Shown here piece after piece: positions 37,719-46,435 of a DNA stretch of 64,000 nt. The notes under the pieces were generated by a model. The model ran no database searches. It had not been told where the DNA came from and saw only the letters and a list, made by a program, of their open reading frames with translations. Location: contig NZ_CP022437.1 of the NCBI RefSeq assembly GCF_002224365.1, positions 3,472,001-3,536,000 of the forward strand, in the 5' to 3' direction. The stretch's first letter is position 1; each line of letters begins with the position of its first letter. The DNA comes from Virgibacillus necropolis (GTDB lineage: Bacteria; Bacillota; Bacilli; Bacillales; Amphibacillaceae). A program made the translations under genes and the position numbers.

Positions 37719-37868
37719 TTGAGCAAACAAAGCAAATCAAAACGTTTTACTCATCAAGGTGCAACTTCTGTCAAACAGCACGCCGAACGTTTTCCTTATA
37801 AATCACGCTTTAGTGATGCAGAACGAAAAAAAGAGGAAGCGGACGACCACACAGTAGGAGGGTTTTAG
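37719..37868 (+). CDS. Very small basic protein, 49 aa, coupled to the DUF3813 gene
   Basis: TTG start at 37719 after GGGGGGA, stop TAG at 37866-37868 directly followed by the ATG of the next gene. The protein is hydrophilic and rich in Lys/Arg/Glu (SKQSKSKRFTHQGATSVKQ at the N-terminus, FPYKSRFSDAERKKEE in the middle). The good ribosome site and exact junction with the next gene support it. Not recognised; no domain seen. Confidence 0.7.
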   Translation: MSKQSKSKRFTHQGATSVKQHAERFPYKSRFSDAERKKEEADDHTVGGF

Positions 37869-38063
37869 ATGCAAAACAATTTATTTCAACAAGCCAAACA
37901 AGCCGTCTCAAGCTTAACTAATATGCAAGGTACTGCTAGCACTCAAGAAAAGCAAGCAGCACACAATGCTATTCAATCTGCATATGCTGATTGTTCTCCT
38001 GAAGAAAAACAACAGCTGCAACAATTAGAACAGCAGCTTAAGACGAAAAACCAATCAAGCTAA
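37869..38063 (+). CDS. DUF3813-family small protein
   Basis: 64 aa, Gln-rich and predicted helical (FQQAKQAVSSLTNM, EEKQQLQQLEQQLK), matching the DUF3813 pattern found beside yitT/yitU in Bacillaceae. The ribosome site AGGAGG lies inside the last codons of the preceding small gene. Function unknown. Confidence 0.75.
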   Translation: MQNNLFQQAKQAVSSLTNMQGTASTQEKQAAHNAIQSAYADCSPEEKQQLQQLEQQLKTKNQSS

Positions 38064-38154
38064 TCACCAGGATTTTGAGATCCAATCCGTTTAAACGGTT
38101 GTATACGATTTCTCCTTAATTGTTTATATTATTTCAGAAATTAATGCAGACGTA

Positions 38155-38183
38155 CCTCCACCTTTTCCGGGTGGGGGTTTTTA
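38155..38183 (+). terminator. Terminator of the small-gene operon
   Basis: CCTCCACC, short loop, GGGTGGGGG followed by TTTTT. Confidence 0.8.
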
Positions 38184-38226
38184 TGATAAAATAAACCTAA
38201 GTAACGATTTCTAGGAGGGCTAATGA

Positions 38227-38490
38227 ATGGGAGTAAGGGCTGAAGCTACACCGAATCCAAATGCAATGAAATTTACTACAGACAAGCTGATTTTTGAGGG
38301 AACGAGTAGTGTCTCCGTTAAGCCAGGTGACACAAGTGAACACGAAATATTAAATGATTTAATGCAACTCGAAGGTGTCGATAATGTTTTTGGTTATCAG
38401 AATTTCATTACTGTGAATAAACAGTTTGACGCAGAATGGGACAGCCTATCCCCTCGCGTTCAAGAAGTATTTGAAAAACGCGGGTACTAG
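38227..38490 (+). CDS. Nfu N-terminal-domain protein
   Basis: 87 aa made of only the Nfu_N domain: EATPNPNAMKF at the N-terminus is the signature. It lacks the CxxC cluster-binding domain of full Nfu scaffolds, so it may serve as an accessory in Fe-S handling. AGGAGGG precedes the ATG. Fits with the nearby YitW. Confidence 0.85.
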   Translation: MGVRAEATPNPNAMKFTTDKLIFEGTSSVSVKPGDTSEHEILNDLMQLEGVDNVFGYQNFITVNKQFDAEWDSLSPRVQEVFEKRGY

Positions 38491-38540
38491 GTACATATTT
38501 TTGTTTGCATAAACAGTATGTAGGATTAAAAAGTGTCATG

Positions 38541-38570
38541 AAAAAACCGCTCCAATTGGAAGCGGTTTTT
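38541..38570. terminator. Shared terminator between Nfu_N gene and yitT
   Basis: AAAAACCGCTTCC / GGAAGCGGTTTTT-type stem, with the A/T runs on both sides serving both convergent genes. Confidence 0.85.
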
Positions 38571-39419
38571 CTAATTGCTATCTCTTCTAAAGAAACCGAA
38601 TATGCCTGTTGTTTGAACAATGTTGGTAAAGGCATTTGGATCAATTTCACTAATAATTTTTTCTAAATCATACAATTCATATCTTGTTATGACAAGATAC
38701 ATCATGTTTTTATCCTCTTTTGTGTAAGCACCTTTTGCGGGAATTATTGTTATACCGCGTACCATTTTATTATGAATAGCACGTTGCAATTCATCCGCCT
38801 TGTGCGTAATAATCATGGCTGTAACTTTTTCATGACGTGTATGAATAGCATCAATCACATATGTTGTAACATACAAGGTTAACATGGTATAAAGTGCATT
38901 TTCAGGCTCATAAAGGATACCAGCCATTGCAATGATCACTGCATTTAATAGTAGAAAATAAGTTCCAATTGGTTTATCCTTCATTCGTGATAGCACCATT
39001 GCTACGATGTCCATACCGCCTGTAGATGCACCAAGCTTTAGTGTAATACCTACACCTATCCCACCGATAACACCACCAAATACAGCGTTCAGTATAATGT
39101 CTTGGGACAATTCAATAACTGGTAGAATGGTTAGAAATAGTGTAGTAAAAATAACGGATATAATACTATAGACAGTAAAGCCTTTTCCAACTTTAAACCA
39201 CCCGAAAACAGCAACTGGGATATTAAGAATAAATAATAGTACACCAGTACCTATCCCAATTCCGAGCACATCACGAAACACACTTGACATGAGCTGTGCC
39301 GCACCTGTAAATCCACTTGCATATACATTAGCTCCAATTAGAAAAAAGTTTAATGAAATAGCATTTAATAATGAACCAAATATAACGATTAGTATACGTT
39401 TTGCTTCGAATAAAAACAT
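38571..39419 (-). CDS. yitT: YitT-family membrane protein (DUF161/DUF2179)
   Basis: 282 aa. Five to six membrane helices (about 10-175) with ASGFTGAAQL and the repeated GASTGGMDIVAM motif, then a soluble DUF2179 domain (about 195-275) with HTRHEKVTAMIIT and GITIIPAKGAYTKEDKNMMY. Transport substrate unknown. Divergent from degV, as yitT/yitS in B. subtilis. Confidence 0.9.
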   Translation of the reverse strand: MFLFEAKRILIVIFGSLLNAISLNFFLIGANVYASGFTGAAQLMSSVFRDVLGIGIGTGVLLFILNIPVAVFGWFKVGKGFTVYSIISVIFTTLFLTILPVIELSQDIILNAVFGGVIGGIGVGITLKLGASTGGMDIVAMVLSRMKDKPIGTYFLLLNAVIIAMAGILYEPENALYTMLTLYVTTYVIDAIHTRHEKVTAMIITHKADELQRAIHNKMVRGITIIPAKGAYTKEDKNMMYLVITRYELYDLEKIISEIDPNAFTNIVQTTGIFGFFRRDSN

Positions 39420-39536
39420 GGGTTACCTCCTAATCCAGTTGTTGTTGCGATAATATTAGTAGAAATATTTTGACTATCTTTCACGCTAGGCTTAAACTAA
39501 AAGAAATAACAGATTATAGGAATGAAGGTGAATCAA

Positions 39537-40397
39537 ATGACTGTAAAAATACTTGCTGATTCAGCATGTGATTTGTCAAAGACTCATTATAACGAATTTA
39601 ACATCGAAATGGTACCATTAACTGTTCAATTAGATGAAAAAGAATATGAAGATGGGAAGACTATAACACCAAAAGCAATTTATGATGCCATGCGGGATGG
39701 AAAAGGTCCGAAAACGTCACAGGCTTCTCAACAAACTTTTAAAACCATTTTTACATCTTATGCAGAGGCAAATCAGCCTTTAATTTACATTGGCTTTTCG
39801 TCCGAACTATCAGGGACATTTCAAGCGGCAAAAATCGCGGAACAAGAGGTTAAGGAAGAATACCCCAATGCCCCTGTCTATTTACTTGATACGAAATGTG
39901 CATCACTTGGCATTGGTCTTGTCGTGATTCGCGCCGCACAACTCGCGCAAAGTGGTGCATCTGCTGAAGATATACTTGAGACCGCTCAGTACCATGCTGA
40001 ACATATGGAACATATATTTACCGTAGATGATTTGGAGTATTTATATCGTGGTGGGAGAGTTAGTAAAACAGCTGCTTTCGTTGGTACATTATTGAAAATT
40101 AAACCGATTTTACATGTAGATGGTGGTAAGTTAATTCCCTTGGAAAAAATTCGCGGGTCCAAAAAGCTGTTAAATCGCATTATTGAAATCGCGGAAGAAC
40201 GCGGAACTGACCTTTCTGAACAAGTTATCGGGATAAGTCATGGTGATGATTTGGAAACAGCCGAGAAACTTGCAGAATTGTTAAAAGAAAAATTTAATCC
40301 AAAAGAAATCCAAATTGAAATGGTTGGTTCTGTAATAGGTTCCCATGCTGGACCAGGAACAATCGCCCTATTCTTTTTAAATAGTAAAACAAAATAA
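39537..40397 (+). CDS. yitS: DegV family fatty-acid-binding protein (YitS)
   Basis: DegV/FakB-like protein (286 aa) that binds a fatty acid for phosphorylation by FakA in related species. Motifs: ILADSACDLS at the N-terminus, GPKTSQASQQTF, YIGFSSELSGTFQAA, DTKCASLGIG, and YLYRGGRVSKTAAFVGTLLKIKPIL. GAAGGTG lies before ATG 39537; five earlier codons are open from 39522. Confidence 0.9.
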   Translation: MTVKILADSACDLSKTHYNEFNIEMVPLTVQLDEKEYEDGKTITPKAIYDAMRDGKGPKTSQASQQTFKTIFTSYAEANQPLIYIGFSSELSGTFQAAKIAEQEVKEEYPNAPVYLLDTKCASLGIGLVVIRAAQLAQSGASAEDILETAQYHAEHMEHIFTVDDLEYLYRGGRVSKTAAFVGTLLKIKPILHVDGGKLIPLEKIRGSKKLLNRIIEIAEERGTDLSEQVIGISHGDDLETAEKLAELLKEKFNPKEIQIEMVGSVIGSHAGPGTIALFFLNSKTK

Positions 40398-40401
40398 GTT
40401 G

Positions 40402-40436
40402 TAAAGCTGAATCATCTGTGGTGGTCCAGCTTTTTT
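40402..40436 (+). terminator. yitS terminator
   Basis: AAAGCTG ... CAGCTTTTTT hairpin shortly after the stop codon. Confidence 0.7.
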
Positions 40437-40512
40437 AAATGATTTAGCAACGTTTGTACTAGGGAAATCAACACTCGTTCTGATTTTATCAACGTTCAAT
40501 CCGGTCACACCA

Positions 40513-40560
40513 AAAAAAGAGAGAAGTAGCCCATTTATAGGCTCTTCCTCTCTCTTTTTC
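40513..40560 (-). terminator. Terminator of the GH13-like gene
   Basis: AAGAGAGAGGAAGAGCC ... GGGCTACTTCTCTCTTTTTTT on the minus strand; the stem begins inside the last codons of the gene. Confidence 0.8.
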
Positions 40561-42025
40561 GTTGTTTATAGCTTAAGATCATGATTGCAGTTATAAAAAT
40601 CACAAATATACCAACTACCATACCAATAAATAGCCAATTAAGCCCCTGATCTTCCTCTAAAATATAAACTTCGACTGTTTCACGATCCAACGCAATTTTA
40701 TATTCATCCTGCTCATTTTCACGAACGATATTATCACCAAGTAATCCGCTTAATTGCATGCCTTCTGGTACGTCTTTTACAGAAACTGTTTTTGTTTCTG
40801 TATCATTATTATAGGCAATAAACATCGTCTCATCTTTATACGTACGTTTAAACACACTCAGAGCGCCATTCGTGTCTACTAGATTAAAATCTCCGTATGA
40901 AAGCACTGGAAATTGTGTGCGAATTGCTGAAATTTTTTCTAGAAAGTCCCTTATTTTTTCGTTTCCACTATTAAATTGAACCATTTCTAAAACTTCTTCT
41001 GTTGTATCGCCATCCATCGGCACTTCTGAACCTTGAAAAATGAGTGGAACACCAGGGCTTGTATAAAGATAAGCTAAAGCAAGCTTCCATGTAGTTTCCG
41101 GATTCAAACTTCCTTCCACAATTTTACGTGTGAATCGCTCGGTATAAACATTATCCACATATATGAGTCCCTCACGTTTTCCGGTTTCTTCCCACGTATT
41201 ATAAATATTGGTTACAGGAGTACCAACATTCGTAAAGACATTTACAATAGATTCCTGAATTGGTGCATACTCAATTAATGGTATACCTATATCCAGATAG
41301 TCTTCACTTAATGGAGTTTCACTTAAAACATCGCCTAACAGAAAAATGTCAGGCTTAACTGATTTAACATGATCAACAAAATCCGTTAAAAACGCTGGTG
41401 ACGTTTGATCGATAGCATGTAGCTTGTACCCATCAATATTAGCTTCCTCCAGCCAAAACGTAGCTGCCTCAAACAGCATTTCTTTTACTTCTGCGTTAGA
41501 TTGATTAAGCGTAATCGCATCATCCAACCAAAGCGTATCATTTACAGTAGTTTGCTTTGTCCATTCAGCTTTAGCCGGATCATCTACCAATGGATGAGTT
41601 GGAGCAACATAGTTTGTTACAAACTCTAGCACAACTTTCATATTCCGATCGTGCGCTTCTTTTACCAATTTTTGCAAGTCTTCTAATGTACCGAATTGCT
41701 CCTCTACTTTGAAAAGATCTTCTATCCGATAACCATGAAAACTACCTGGTGCATTCGCCATAATTGGCGACAAGGAGATTGTCGTAAAACCATATGCCTT
41801 GATTTCATCTAATTTCTTCGTTATTCCTTCTATATCCCCACCATGATAGGCAGTCTGATCCTTTAAATCAACTTGATCATCAATTGCTTGATTTCCGTTA
41901 TTAAATCGATCTACTACGATTGAATAGATAATTTCTTCTTTAATAGGCTTTTCCACTGCATGAACAGGAAAAGCCCCAATCATGACAAACAAGATAAAAA
42001 AAGAAGAAAGTATTGCCTTTTTCAT
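40535..42025 (-). CDS. Membrane-anchored GH13 alpha-amylase-like protein, probably inactive
   Basis: 496 aa: signal peptide (1-23, MKKAILSSFFILFVMIGAF), GH13 barrel with the usual start IYSIVVDRFNNGN, beta-sheet domain, then one C-terminal membrane helix (WLFIGMVVGIFVIFITAIMIL) and a basic tail. The fold is clear, but the catalytic residues are altered. The nucleophile region reads DGYKLHAID (His about 203 where Asp is normal), the acid/base region LLGDVLSE has Asp about 232 in place of Glu, and region I reads TNYVAPTHP instead of NH. Only the third Asp remains (YVDNVYTERF, about 291). GGAGGACG precedes ATG 42025. A carbohydrate-binding or scaffolding role is inferred. Confidence 0.8.
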   Translation of the reverse strand: MKKAILSSFFILFVMIGAFPVHAVEKPIKEEIIYSIVVDRFNNGNQAIDDQVDLKDQTAYHGGDIEGITKKLDEIKAYGFTTISLSPIMANAPGSFHGYRIEDLFKVEEQFGTLEDLQKLVKEAHDRNMKVVLEFVTNYVAPTHPLVDDPAKAEWTKQTTVNDTLWLDDAITLNQSNAEVKEMLFEAATFWLEEANIDGYKLHAIDQTSPAFLTDFVDHVKSVKPDIFLLGDVLSETPLSEDYLDIGIPLIEYAPIQESIVNVFTNVGTPVTNIYNTWEETGKREGLIYVDNVYTERFTRKIVEGSLNPETTWKLALAYLYTSPGVPLIFQGSEVPMDGDTTEEVLEMVQFNSGNEKIRDFLEKISAIRTQFPVLSYGDFNLVDTNGALSVFKRTYKDETMFIAYNNDTETKTVSVKDVPEGMQLSGLLGDNIVRENEQDEYKIALDRETVEVYILEEDQGLNWLFIGMVVGIFVIFITAIMILSYKQRKRERKSL

Positions 42026-42121
42026 AAAAACGTCCTCCAGCCATTTATTTACCACTGTTAATTATTACGCTTTTCACTTAATAGTCAATGGGGATTTATG
42101 GATTGTTAAAAATTCTTCATA

Positions 42122-43129
42122 CTATTTATCAAACGTATCCATATTTGTAGAAAATAGTTTTTCCAGTTCCTTGTTTGGGGCTATGTACTGTTTCGCATTA
42201 TTAATTGCAATCGGTCCTTCATTAAAACCACCTGCAATTAATGGAAGTTTTGTAGCAAAGTTTGCAATATCTCCTACCGCAAAAATACCAGGAATACTCG
42301 TCTGCATGTTCCCATCGACTTGTATAGTTCCATCTTTCATGGTCATTCCCCAAGCAGATATTGCTCCAAGATCTATTACAAATCCATGATTAACGATTAG
42401 ATCATCCAGCTTCAGGGATTGGTATTCTCCCGATTCTGTATGTTTTACAGTAACAGATGATATACGTTGTTCGTCCCCTTTCAACTGATCGATGACATAA
42501 GGTGTTTGAATGGTAATGGAGGAATTTTTCATTTTGGTAATATTACTCTCATGACCAACAAAATCTTGTTTACGGTATAAGAGTGTTACACTTTGTGCAA
42601 TTGGTTCCAGCTCATTAGCCCAATCAATGGCAGAGTTCCCACCACCTGAAATTACGATGCGCTTATCTCGAAATTTCTCCACTTCCCGAATAAAATAATG
42701 TAAATTACTATCTGTATATCTGGGCGCATTCGGTAAGTCTAGTTCAACAGATTTTAACGTCCCAAATCCTGTAGCAATAATCACCGTTTTCGTGTAATGC
42801 TCATTCCCTTTATTGTCAGTAAGAATAAAGTATCCATTTGACAGGCGCTCTAACCCCTCCACTTGTCTTTCAACTATGATGGTTGGGTCAAACGTTTTAG
42901 CCTGTTCAATCAGTTGCTCCGTTAGTTTATCTCCGGTTACTGCATGAATCCCACCAATATCGCGAATAACTTTATCTGGATAAAAATAAGGAACCTTTCC
43001 ACCTAAAAACGGGAGGAACTCTATTATTTTTGTTTTCATTTCACGCATTCCACTATAGAAAGCAGAAAATAAGCCAACTGGTCCTCCGCCAATAATAGTC
43101 ACATCAAATAACTCTAACTCTTTATCCAT
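42122..43129 (-). CDS. Ferredoxin/flavodoxin-NADP+ reductase, type 2 (TrxB-like, YcgT/YumC family)
   Basis: FAD- and NADPH-binding oxidoreductase (335 aa). FAD site IIGGGPVGLFSAFYSGM at the N-terminus, NADPH site ISGGGNSAIDWANEL, and FAVGDIANF near the C-terminus. It lacks the CxxC of thioredoxin reductase, as FNR2 proteins do. It lies 21 bases after yfhA in a Fur-controlled unit, so it could supply electrons to release iron from the imported siderophore (inference). Confidence 0.88.
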   Translation of the reverse strand: MDKELELFDVTIIGGGPVGLFSAFYSGMREMKTKIIEFLPFLGGKVPYFYPDKVIRDIGGIHAVTGDKLTEQLIEQAKTFDPTIIVERQVEGLERLSNGYFILTDNKGNEHYTKTVIIATGFGTLKSVELDLPNAPRYTDSNLHYFIREVEKFRDKRIVISGGGNSAIDWANELEPIAQSVTLLYRKQDFVGHESNITKMKNSSITIQTPYVIDQLKGDEQRISSVTVKHTESGEYQSLKLDDLIVNHGFVIDLGAISAWGMTMKDGTIQVDGNMQTSIPGIFAVGDIANFATKLPLIAGGFNEGPIAINNAKQYIAPNKELEKLFSTNMDTFDK

Positions 43130-43150
43130 GTTACTCCCACCTTCTACTTT

Positions 43151-44173
43151 CTACTTTGTTTTCATTAATAAATAGACGAAATAGGGTGTACTTAAAATAG
43201 CAACGATTATGCCAACTGGAATCTCTGTTGGCGCTAAGATAGTTTTCCCGATTGCATCCGAAACCATCAACAACAAAGCTCCAATTAGCGTTGAAATCGG
43301 AATAATTCGTTGATGTGTAGGTCCAACAATTCTCCGGGCAATATGTGGAACGACTAGCCCAAGGAAAGCAATACCACCACCAGCGGCTACACAAGCGCCA
43401 GCTAATGCAACAGCAATTAATAATAAAAGACGGCGCTCCCGTTCTACACTTGTTCCTAATCCAGCAGCGATATCGTCACCTAAATTCAATACATTTAAGC
43501 TATTTGCCTTATGTAATGCAATTGGTATTAGAACTAGAATCCATGGTAAAAGTGCTAACACAAAGCTCCAATTAGCGCTCCATATATCACCAGCAAGCCA
43601 TACCGTTGCTTGACGAAAGTCCTGTGGATCCATTTTCAACTGAAAAATAATCAATGCTGCACTAAATCCGGCATTCACGCCAATTCCTACTAAAATTAAT
43701 CGAATTGGATTTACTCCGTCTTTCCATGCTAAAAAGTAAATCAAAAACGCTGCGAAAACTGCTCCAACAAGTGCAAACAGTGGCATAACAAAAGCTGAAA
43801 TGGTACTTGTCATGGAAAACGTATCCTGAAAGAAAAAAATAAACAATACGACAGCAAGACCTGCACCGGTATTAATCCCCAAAATTCCAGGATCAGCAAG
43901 GTCATTTTGTGTAACACCCTGCAGTATCGCACCAGAAACCGCTAGACCCGTACCAATTAAGAGTGCTAGTACAATACCAGGTAACCTGAAGTCAAACAGC
44001 ACTAACTCCTGCTTATCTGTTCCTTGACCAACCAACGTCTTAATCACTTCGAGTGGAGAAAGTTGAATGACTCCAGTACTTAAACTTACAAAAAACATTC
44101 CAATTATTAATACAATCAGTCCGACTATGCTGATATAAAATTTTCTACGCTTAATCCCTTGTTCTGGCGTCAT
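43151..44173 (-). CDS. yfhA: Ferric siderophore ABC permease YfhA (FecCD)
   Basis: FecCD/BtuC-type permease (340 aa, nine to ten helices). Motifs: GTGLAVSGAILQGVTQNDLADPGILGI and GGGIAFLGLVVPHIARRIVGPTHQRIIP. It overlaps yfiZ by one base (TAATG) with GGAGGTGG as ribosome site. It forms the heterodimeric channel with YfiZ. The ATPase is not encoded here; in B. subtilis a shared ATPase serves this system. Confidence 0.92.
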   Translation of the reverse strand: MTPEQGIKRRKFYISIVGLIVLIIGMFFVSLSTGVIQLSPLEVIKTLVGQGTDKQELVLFDFRLPGIVLALLIGTGLAVSGAILQGVTQNDLADPGILGINTGAGLAVVLFIFFFQDTFSMTSTISAFVMPLFALVGAVFAAFLIYFLAWKDGVNPIRLILVGIGVNAGFSAALIIFQLKMDPQDFRQATVWLAGDIWSANWSFVLALLPWILVLIPIALHKANSLNVLNLGDDIAAGLGTSVERERRLLLLIAVALAGACVAAGGGIAFLGLVVPHIARRIVGPTHQRIIPISTLIGALLLMVSDAIGKTILAPTEIPVGIIVAILSTPYFVYLLMKTK

Positions 44174-45186
44174 TATTTTCCACCTCCACTACCACGTGCT
44201 AAATAAAGGAAGAACGGCACACCAATTAGCGAGGTAATAGCTCCTACTGGCGTTTCAAATGGGGCATTAATTAATCGTGCTACAACGTCTGCCAGCACTA
44301 ATAAAAGCGCACCAAAAATTGCCGATGACGGGATGATCCAACGGTAATCTGTTCCCATCATAAATCGGGTAATATGGGGAATAATAAGCCCAATAAATCC
44401 TACTGTTCCTGCAATGGATACAGCTGCACCAGTTAAAACCAATACAGCTATAATACCTAAAACTTTTATTAACAAATTGTTTTGCCCTAAACCAGAGGCA
44501 ATATCTTCACCTAAGCTAAGAATGGTGATAGACTTTGCAATAACCAGAGCTAAAAATAATCCAATACCACCTGAAATAAGAAGGATTTGAATCGATGTCC
44601 AATTCGTTCCAGCTAACCCACCGGCAAACCAAAAGCTCATTTGCTTTTCAAGTTGAAAATGTAGTGAAATGATCGACGAAATAGAACTTAATAACGTTCC
44701 AATCGCAACCCCAGCTAAAGCGAGCTTCACAGGTGTTAAGCCACTTGAGGAATATGAACCTACTAGGAACACGAGAACAACTGCGATACCGGCTCCTGCA
44801 AATGATGCCAATGTTAGAACAATGTTAGATACATTCGGAAAAAAAGCTAGCATAATCACGAGTGTGAATGCGGCACCATTTGTTACACCCATTATTGATG
44901 GAGATGCCAATGGATTTCGTGTCATCCCTTGCATGATTGCACCAGATACAGCTAAAAACGCACCGACCAAAGCCGCACCAAATGCACGAGGTAACCGTAA
45001 TTCTTGGATGACCTGATGGCTTGTTAAACTTGAATCAAACTGGAAGATTGCCTGCCAAACCGTTGAGAGATTTATGTCAACAGCCCCGTACGAAACGGAA
45101 ATACCAATTGAAAAAATCAACGCAACGATGGCAACTATATTTATAATCGTTTTTAATAAACGTGAATGTGTAATTGCAGCTATCAT
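44173..45186 (-). CDS. yfiZ: Ferric siderophore ABC permease YfiZ (FecCD)
   Basis: FecCD-type permease (337 aa). Motifs: LPRAFGAALVGAFLAVSGAIMQGMTRNPLASPSIMGV and GTVGFIGLIIPHITRFMMG. First gene of the minus-strand unit yfiZ-yfhA-FNR, starting downstream of a Fur-like box. Confidence 0.92.
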   Translation of the reverse strand: MIAAITHSRLLKTIINIVAIVALIFSIGISVSYGAVDINLSTVWQAIFQFDSSLTSHQVIQELRLPRAFGAALVGAFLAVSGAIMQGMTRNPLASPSIMGVTNGAAFTLVIMLAFFPNVSNIVLTLASFAGAGIAVVLVFLVGSYSSSGLTPVKLALAGVAIGTLLSSISSIISLHFQLEKQMSFWFAGGLAGTNWTSIQILLISGGIGLFLALVIAKSITILSLGEDIASGLGQNNLLIKVLGIIAVLVLTGAAVSIAGTVGFIGLIIPHITRFMMGTDYRWIIPSSAIFGALLLVLADVVARLINAPFETPVGAITSLIGVPFFLYLARGSGGGK

Positions 45187-45230
45187 GATGGTCCCCTAAC
45201 TTCAACATGTTTAGGTAGTATTCTTCCGAT

Positions 45231-45249
45231 TAAGAATCATTATCAATTA
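45231..45249 (-). promoter_or_regulatory. Fur box upstream of yfiZ
   Basis: On the minus strand TTGATAATGATTCTTAA, a good match to TGATAATNATTATCA, 45 bases upstream of the yfiZ start. Confidence 0.75.
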
Positions 45250-45330
45250 AATTATAGACGTTATTCGCTCGCTCTGCAATGTTTCGTTTGTCCTTATTTT
45301 TGTCACTGTTGATGTATTGACTTTTTAATT

Positions 45331-45349
45331 GAAAATGATTATCATTTAC
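45331..45349 (+). promoter_or_regulatory. Fur box upstream of yfiY
   Basis: GAAAATGATTATCATTTAC, nearly identical to the 19-bp Fur consensus GATAATGATTATCATTATC, 34 bases upstream of the yfiY start. Confidence 0.88.
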
Positions 45350-45382
45350 ACTAGATATTATTAATCAAAAGGAGAATTACAC

Positions 45383-46342
45383 ATGCGATTTTTTTCAAAA
45401 AAACAACTATTATTGGTTTGTTCACTAGCCTTCTTACTAATTGTGATTTCAGCCTGTGGCAATGATAGCAATGATACATCCTCAGAGAATTCTGATGAAA
45501 CAAAGGGGTCAGAGGTAACCATTGAAGGTAAAAAAGGAGAAGTTACTATTCCAGCCGATGTGGAAAGAATCATTGCTCCCTATCATGAAGATGCGCTACT
45601 TGCACTCGGTGTAACCCCTGTCGCAAAGTGGTCAATTGGTAAAAGTGTCCAGGATTATTTAGAGCCACAACTTAAAGATGTACCACGGATTGAATGGAAC
45701 CTCCCACAAGAACAAGTACTTGAGCACAATCCAGATTTACTCGTATTAGGTAGTGACCTTGCAAGCTACGAGGGCTCGTATGAAGATTATCAAAAAATCG
45801 CTCCAACCTATGTGATGCCTGAAGATGTTAGTAATAACTGGCGTAAACAAATTGAAGTCTTCGGCAAAATGCTTGGAAAAGAAGATAAAGCAGACGAAGT
45901 GTTAGCAGCTTATGAAGAAAAGGTTGCTAAAGCAAAAGAAAAATTATCTAACTCAATTGGCGATGAATCCATTGCTATGATTTGGGTAGCTGGAGATCAA
46001 TTTTATTTACTAGAAAAAGATCGTCACAGTGCTGAAGTTGTATATTCCGAGTTAGGTATTAACGTACCACCTTTTGTTGAGAGCTTAGGCAAATCTAAAG
46101 TAGCGTGGAATCCAATTTCGATGGAAAAGCTTTCTGAATTAAAAGCAGATCACGTCTTCCTTTTAGCGCTTGAAGGTGAACAAGGTCTTGAAACATTAGA
46201 AAAAAGTGCTGTATGGCAAAGCATCCCAGCAGCTGAAAAGGATCAAGTATATGTGATGAACGATCCAAGCTTCTGGACTAATAAAGGTTTAATTGCATCA
46301 CAAAAGACAATTGATGCATTGGTTGATACGTTGGTAAAGTAA
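45383..46342 (+). CDS. yfiY: Ferric siderophore-binding lipoprotein YfiY
   Basis: Periplasmic-binding-protein-like lipoprotein (319 aa). Signal peptide with lipobox VISAC (Cys about residue 22), a Ser/Asp/Glu-rich linker, then the two-lobe Peripla_BP_2 domain (VERIIAPYHEDALLALGV ... EHNPDLLVLGSD, ... DHVFLLALEGEQG). Divergent from yfiZ-yfhA with a Fur box on each side. Confidence 0.92.
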   Translation: MRFFSKKQLLLVCSLAFLLIVISACGNDSNDTSSENSDETKGSEVTIEGKKGEVTIPADVERIIAPYHEDALLALGVTPVAKWSIGKSVQDYLEPQLKDVPRIEWNLPQEQVLEHNPDLLVLGSDLASYEGSYEDYQKIAPTYVMPEDVSNNWRKQIEVFGKMLGKEDKADEVLAAYEEKVAKAKEKLSNSIGDESIAMIWVAGDQFYLLEKDRHSAEVVYSELGINVPPFVESLGKSKVAWNPISMEKLSELKADHVFLLALEGEQGLETLEKSAVWQSIPAAEKDQVYVMNDPSFWTNKGLIASQKTIDALVDTLVK

Positions 46343-46352
46343 ACTGTTAGCA

Positions 46353-46386
46353 AAACCCGAATGAGGCGTTATCTTGTTCGGGTTTA
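46353..46386 (+). terminator. yfiY terminator
   Basis: AACCCGAA ... TTCGGGTT followed by TATATAAAAAA. Confidence 0.7.
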
Positions 46387-46399
46387 TATAAAAAACAAG

Positions 46400-46428
46400 A
46401 CCGCGCATCCCGAAGATACGCGGTCTCC
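46400..46428 (-). terminator. yisL terminator
   Basis: GACCGCG ... CGCGGTC followed by TTGTTTTTTA on the minus strand, shortly after the yisL stop. Confidence 0.8.
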
Positions 46429-46435
46429 TTTATTT

